Positions 6,777 through 9,337 of a stretch of DNA of 9,337 bases are shown piece after piece. The translations under genes were made by a program, and so were the position numbers. Under the pieces are notes generated by a model. The model was not told where the DNA came from and made no database searches. It saw only the letters and a program-made list of their open reading frames with translations. Origin of the DNA: Dehalococcoidia bacterium (GTDB lineage Bacteria; Chloroflexota; Dehalococcoidia; JAUSJJ01); NCBI GenBank assembly GCA_030647705.1, contig JAUSJJ010000065.1, positions 1-9,337 on the forward strand, given 5' to 3'. Positions within the stretch are counted from its first letter, which is position 1. The number at the start of each line of letters is the position of its first letter.

Positions 6777-6786
6777 GAGGGAGAAG

Positions 6787-7548
6787 ATGCCAGAGACAGG
6801 AAAAAGCGAAGCCGCCAAAGTGCCCTCCACTTTTGTCCGCTTCACCGTGAGCGACCGTTTTGAGCACGTGATGGTGCTCGTCTCGTTCACCATGCTGGTC
6901 GTGACCGGGCTTCCGCAGAGGTTCAGCGATGTCGGCTGGTCCCAGTGGGTCATCCTTCACCTTGGGGGCATAGACACCACACGCCTGTTGCACCGCATCT
7001 TCGCCTACCTCTTCGTGTTTGGCGGGGTGTATCACCTGGCTGCGGGCTTCTACAAGCTGCGGGTGAAGAGAGTGCAGCCTGCGATGATGTTCAGCCTGAA
7101 GGATTTCCGAGACGCTGTCAGGTCGCTGCGCTACAACCTGGGGATTTCCGAGGCCCGGCCCGAGTACGGCAGGTACAACTTCCGGCAGAAGTTCGAGTAT
7201 TGGGCCCTGGTCATCGGCGGCTCTGCCATGATTGCATCAGGGTTCGTACTCTTGTTCCCCGCCCTGGCGACCCGGATACTGCCGGGGCAATTCATCCCTG
7301 CCGCGAAGGCAGCGCACGGTTACGAAGGATTGATGGCCTTTCTGGTGATCATTACGTGGCACCTGTACGGGGCGCACTTTGGGCCTGGGAAGTTCCCGGC
7401 GGATACCAGCATCTTCACCGGCAAGATTTCGGGGAAGAAACTGCTTGAGGAGCACCCGCTGGAGTATGCGCGGCTTGTGGGTGACATGGTGGAGAGGGAA
7501 AAATCCGAGACAGCGGAATCGGAAGGCGCTTCGGCGCCCGGCACGTAG
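6787..7548 (+). CDS. cytochrome b (FdnI/HydC-like, PF01292-type) membrane subunit
   Basis: A 253-residue integral membrane protein of the formate dehydrogenase gamma/Ni-hydrogenase b-type cytochrome family. Four membrane helices are visible at about 25-43, 68-88, 136-158 and 176-196. Histidines suited to di-haem b ligation lie in them: His27 (RFEHVMVL), His69 (LLHR), His83 (VYHLAAGF), His177 (AAHGYEG) and His192 (TWHLYGAHF). The early FTVSDRFEH...TGLPQRF stretch is characteristic of the family. The C-terminal 30 residues are charged and probably cytoplasmic. The expected role is electron transfer between the quinone pool and the adjacent nine-haem cytochrome c. ATG 6787 is chosen because AGGAGG (6775-6780) overlaps the cytochrome c TAG and sits 6 nt upstream. 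The partner could instead be an oxidoreductase elsewhere, since b subunits of this family serve several enzymes. Confidence 0.9.
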   Translation: MPETGKSEAAKVPSTFVRFTVSDRFEHVMVLVSFTMLVVTGLPQRFSDVGWSQWVILHLGGIDTTRLLHRIFAYLFVFGGVYHLAAGFYKLRVKRVQPAMMFSLKDFRDAVRSLRYNLGISEARPEYGRYNFRQKFEYWALVIGGSAMIASGFVLLFPALATRILPGQFIPAAKAAHGYEGLMAFLVIITWHLYGAHFGPGKFPADTSIFTGKISGKKLLEEHPLEYARLVGDMVEREKSETAESEGASAPGT

Positions 7549-7555
7549 ATAGTGC

Positions 7556-7598
7556 GGCAGGTGGGCCAATCGCCATTAGGGCGATTGGTCCACCTGCC
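7556..7598. terminator. 19-bp hairpin between convergent genes, probable bidirectional terminator
   Basis: GGCAGGTGGGCCAATCGCC (7556-7574) pairs with GGCGATTGGTCCACCTGCC (7580-7598) at all 19 positions, one as G-U, around the loop ATTAG. It lies 7 nt after the cytochrome b stop and 8 nt from the stop of the opposing gene. There is no T-run on either strand, so it is non-canonical, but its position between two converging stops favours a shared transcription end. Confidence 0.7.
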
Positions 7599-7606
7599 TG
7601 GACAGG

Positions 7607-8290
7607 TCAGGACCGCTTGGGCTTCTTCTTCCCCACCCTCGTGTAGAGCTGCTCCGGAATGGCATCCGGGTCTTTGTAGATCAGGAAACGACAGGACTCC
7701 TTGGCCATTGGCTCACTCGGAATGCAGGCGAAGGCCGGGCGGCCGATCCTCTCGATGCCCACCATCTCCTGTATCGGGCTGTGAGCGCAGTAGATTGGAA
7801 AGTCGGGCAGCCCCCACGTCATGGGATGCGCCTTGAGCCGGCTCAGCTTTCGCGGTGAGTCGTACGCCCCGGACTCCATCAGACGCTGGCCGCTGCCGCA
7901 GGGCTTCATCTTGATGCTGACTTTTTCATCGTCCTCTTCGATCTCCAGCGCCTCGAGGTGGGCCCGGAGCCCGGCCGCCGCCATGGTGACTTGGCGCTTG
8001 AAGTCGGCTTTGCCGTAGGCTTCGGCCAGGGGGCCCATATAGCTCTCCACGACCTTTCTCATGGCCTGATACAAGGCGTCCTCTCCATTATGGGTGTAGA
8101 TATAGTCCATGAGGTCTGCCGCCCAGTTCATGTAGAGGTCGTGAATCCCCTGGAACTCCTTGGACATGCGGGTGATCAGCTTCTTGGCCTTCTCCTTGTC
8201 GCCGGCCTCGACGGCCTGGACGGCGGCATCCATGGTGCGGGTACTCAGCTCCTTCAATTCCTGGTCGGTGAATACGCGGTTCTTGGCCAC
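7607..8290 (-). CDS. unrecognised cysteine-containing soluble protein
   Basis: A 227-residue protein read from a GTG at 8290-8288, with AAGGAGGG on the minus strand (complement of 8295-8302) 4 nt upstream. The N-terminal half (about 8-120) is predicted helical and charged. The C-terminal half carries the distinctive residues: KPCGSGQRL (Cys131), HPMTWGLPDFPIYCAHSPIQE (His155, Cys168, His170), RPAFACIPSE (Cys189) and AKESCRFLIY (Cys200). Cys/His spacing of this kind suggests metal binding. PCGSG superficially recalls the SEC-C zinc motif, but the paired cysteines of SEC-C are missing. I cannot name the family and infer no function. The tail is strongly basic (KKKPKRS). It converges on the cytochrome operon and shares only the hairpin with it. 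Confidence 0.85.
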   Translation of the reverse strand: MAKNRVFTDQELKELSTRTMDAAVQAVEAGDKEKAKKLITRMSKEFQGIHDLYMNWAADLMDYIYTHNGEDALYQAMRKVVESYMGPLAEAYGKADFKRQVTMAAAGLRAHLEALEIEEDDEKVSIKMKPCGSGQRLMESGAYDSPRKLSRLKAHPMTWGLPDFPIYCAHSPIQEMVGIERIGRPAFACIPSEPMAKESCRFLIYKDPDAIPEQLYTRVGKKKPKRS

Positions 8291-8334
8291 GGTGCCCTCC
8301 TTCGCCTGGATTTCGCGCCGTCTCAGCGTTTCTG

Positions 8335-8363
8335 CTGACAGCGTCGCCGGAATGGATTATACT
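8335..8363 (+). promoter_or_regulatory. sigma70-like promoter on the + strand
   Basis: CTGACA (8335-8340, 5 of 6 to TTGACA) and TATACT (8358-8363, 5 of 6 to TATAAT) are separated by exactly 17 nt. It points toward the small gene at 8634 through about 265 nt of leader that includes the dispersed repeat. The same AT-rich patch reads TATAAT on the minus strand (8361-8356), upstream of the gene at 7607-8290, so it may be a divergent promoter, although no good minus-strand -35 was found. Confidence 0.5.
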
Positions 8364-8405
8364 ACATGATGATAGCGGGCGGGAAATGCAGGAGCAATAC
8401 GTCAC

Positions 8406-8525
8406 CCCCCGCATCAAGTACGGGGCAGGCACTGGCCCCCTCTCCGGCAAGAGAGGGGGAATAGTTGAAGCAGGGGGACACCCCAAAGCCCTCTCCTCCC
8501 CTTCTCTCGCTTGGCGGAGAAAGGG
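8406..8525 (+). repeat. dispersed intergenic repeat, copy 2
   Basis: Positions 8406-8430 match 2301-2325 at 23 of 25 bases. A perfect 9-bp stem CCCCCTCTC (8436-8444) / GAGAGGGGG (8451-8459) with loop CGGCAA follows. Then comes an imperfect CCCTTCTC / GAGAAAGGG arm pair (about 8499-8506 / 8517-8525). These GC-rich stems fill much of the 8303-8633 gene-free stretch. No gene is seen there apart from low-complexity open frames. Confidence 0.65.
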
Positions 8526-8633
8526 CCGGGGGTTGAGGGCGAAGCGCTACAAAGCAGGCCCGTACCCAAGGCTAACGGGCTGGCCGCCGCTGAGAAGCAA
8601 GCTCGGCGGCTAACAGAATGTAGGAGGCACGTA

Positions 8634-8807
8634 ATGGAAACTCAGTTGGAAGTGAAGATAAAGGCATCTCTGGTCAAGGGCAGGTTGCCGTGCCCGGTGG
8701 CCTTTAAGATCGCCGATGAAATGAAGGTCAGCAAGAAGGAGATCGGCGAGACCTGCAACAAGCTGGGGATAAAGGTCAGCTCTTGCCAGCTCGGCTGCTT
8801 CCCGTAG
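8634..8807 (+). CDS. 57-aa cysteine-rich HTH-like protein ending in CQLGCF
   Basis: ATG 8634 has a strong ribosome binding site, TAGGAGG at 8621-8627, 6 nt upstream, which supports this small gene over a longer frame running through the repeat. The protein has a helix-turn-helix feel: VKIKASLVKGRLPCPVAF, then IADEMKVSKKEIGETCNKLG, similar to the winged-helix pattern in which IADEMKVSKKEIG forms the HTH and IKVSSCQLGCF the wing. Cysteines are at 20, 41, 51 and 55, enough for a metal site. My recollection is that small proteins with a C-terminal CQLG-x-F motif occur in anaerobes, sometimes near molybdenum or formate dehydrogenase genes, but I cannot confirm that here. It is convergent with the tRNA genes. 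Confidence 0.75.
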   Translation: METQLEVKIKASLVKGRLPCPVAFKIADEMKVSKKEIGETCNKLGIKVSSCQLGCFP

Positions 8808-8820
8808 GAAACCGGAGAAC

Positions 8821-8910
<90 letters not shown>

Positions 8911-8914
8911 GCAG

Positions 8915-9004
8915 TGGCGGAGAGGGTGGGATTCGAACCCACGATGACCTTGCGGCCACACCGCTTTTCGAGAGCGGCACCATCAACCACTCGGACACCT
9001 CTCC
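8915..9004 (-). tRNA. tRNA-Ser (anticodon CGA)
   Basis: On the minus strand it starts GGAGAGG at 9004 and ends CCTCTCC-G-CCA at 8915. The anticodon arm is CCGCT-CTCGAAA-AGCGG, a perfect 5-bp stem with anticodon CGA (reads UCG). A class II variable arm (TGTGGCCGCAAGGTCATC) and a T arm GTGGG-TTCGAAT-CCCAC are present. It is the first of the two serine tRNAs in transcription order. The integrase gene ends 56 nt upstream of its 5' end. Confidence 0.95.
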
Positions 9005-9033
9005 TAGCTTCGAATTCGGCTGTCTGCCAGTCT

Positions 9034-9067
9034 ACCGTTTGCGTTTTTGCTAACCGTTTGCTAACGG
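9034..9067. repeat. short direct and inverted repeats between integrase and tRNA-Ser
   Basis: ACCGTTTGC occurs at 9034-9042 and 9053-9061. GCTAAC occurs at 9049-9054 and 9060-9065. CCGTT-TGCT-AACGG forms a dyad at 9054-9067. Closely spaced repeats at the end of an integrase gene are typical of recombinase arm-binding sites. That role is inferred. Confidence 0.45.
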
Positions 9068-9337
9068 ACGTTTTCAACAGCCTCATTCTTGACCAGCCCA
9101 TTATACCCACGGGGCAGCATTTCGTCAAAGCGTAGGGCGGCAGCTTCCTGCATCCCCGGTGCGACATGGGAATAGGTGTCGAGCGTGATCTGTATGCTGG
9201 CATGGCCTAACCTTTCCTGGACGATCTTCGGGTGTACGCCTTGCTTTAGTAGCAGGCTGGCGTGAGTATGGCGGGCATCATGCAGGCGGATAACCTTGAC
9301 TGCGGCCCGGCGCGCCAAGTTCTCCCAGGCGCGGCTT
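9061..9337 (-). CDS. tyrosine recombinase/phage integrase, C-terminal part (5' end beyond window)
   Basis: The frame is open from the right edge (through a TTG at 9318-9316, which is not needed as a start) to TAG at 9061-9063, giving about 91 visible codons. It contains the second half of the integrase catalytic domain: box HDARHTHASLLLKQGVHP with catalytic His (9282-9280) and Arg (9273-9271), then ERLGHASIQITLDTYSHV with His (9204-9202) and nucleophile Tyr (9174-9172). The match to phage/ICE integrases of the HDLRHTHA type is clear, and these catalytic residues are intact. The N-terminal DNA-binding domains and the first Arg/Lys residues lie outside the window. Its position next to two tRNA genes suggests the edge of an integrated element extending to the right. 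Confidence 0.93.
   Translation of the reverse strand, partial: SRAWENLARRAAVKVIRLHDARHTHASLLLKQGVHPKIVQERLGHASIQITLDTYSHVAPGMQEAAALRFDEMLPRGYNGLVKNEAVENVR

Noticed and set aside
7896..7901. SEC-C zinc domain suggested by PCGSG in the minus-strand protein
   Set aside because: SEC-C needs a CxC...CC/HC arrangement at the extreme C-terminus. Here a single Cys in PCGSG lies at residue 131 of 227 with no matching partners.
8386..8613. 75-codon + strand frame between the promoter and the 57-aa gene
   Set aside because: It is a translation of the dispersed repeat (Gly/Arg/Lys-rich low complexity) with no supporting signals.

Overview
The window reads as a stretch of chromosome from an anaerobic bacterium with c-type cytochromes and a membrane quinone pool. 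GC content is high over most of it. An uncultured member of the Chloroflexota (Dehalococcoidia-like) fits best: a DUF166 protein, a HisKA_3/NarL two-component pair, multihaem cytochromes and GC-rich dispersed intergenic repeats occur together. This is an inference from gene content, and no rRNA or taxonomic marker is present.

Layout. (1) 3-488: the 3' end of an unrecognised, lower-GC gene that is open to the left edge. (2) 535-1323 an alpha/beta hydrolase and 1391-2194 a DUF166 protein, both with ordinary start signals. (3) 2195-2537: a gene-free stretch full of inverted repeats, ending in a TATAAT box. (4) 2538-7548: the core of the window, all on the + strand. It holds a membrane sensor histidine kinase with a CHGCH haem c motif in its extracytoplasmic domain, a NarL-type response regulator overlapping it by 8 nt, a small unknown membrane protein, a membrane-anchored nine-haem cytochrome c behind a long hairpin leader, and a four-helix cytochrome b of the FdnI/HydC type. 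(5) 7556-7598: a 19-bp hairpin between convergent genes. (6) 7607-8290 (-): an unrecognised cysteine-containing protein. (7) 8303-8633: a gene-free stretch with a good sigma70-like promoter and a second copy of the dispersed repeat, leading to a 57-aa cysteine-rich HTH-like protein. (8) 8821-9004 (-): two tandem tRNA-Ser genes (GGA and CGA anticodons). (9) 9061-9337 (-): the catalytic C-terminus of a tyrosine recombinase running off the right edge, suggesting that an integrated element begins there.

How the genes may work together. The nine-haem cytochrome c and the b-type cytochrome together look like a split version of the CbcL arrangement known from Geobacter, where a nine-haem c domain is fused to a HydC/FdnI b domain. 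That suggests an inner-membrane quinol:cytochrome c electron-transfer module. The adjacent kinase carries its own covalent haem site in the sensing domain, so it may sense redox state or a small haem ligand and control the module through the NarL-type regulator. That haem-sensor plus cytochrome-module locus is the most interesting candidate system here. The link between the two halves is by proximity and orientation only.
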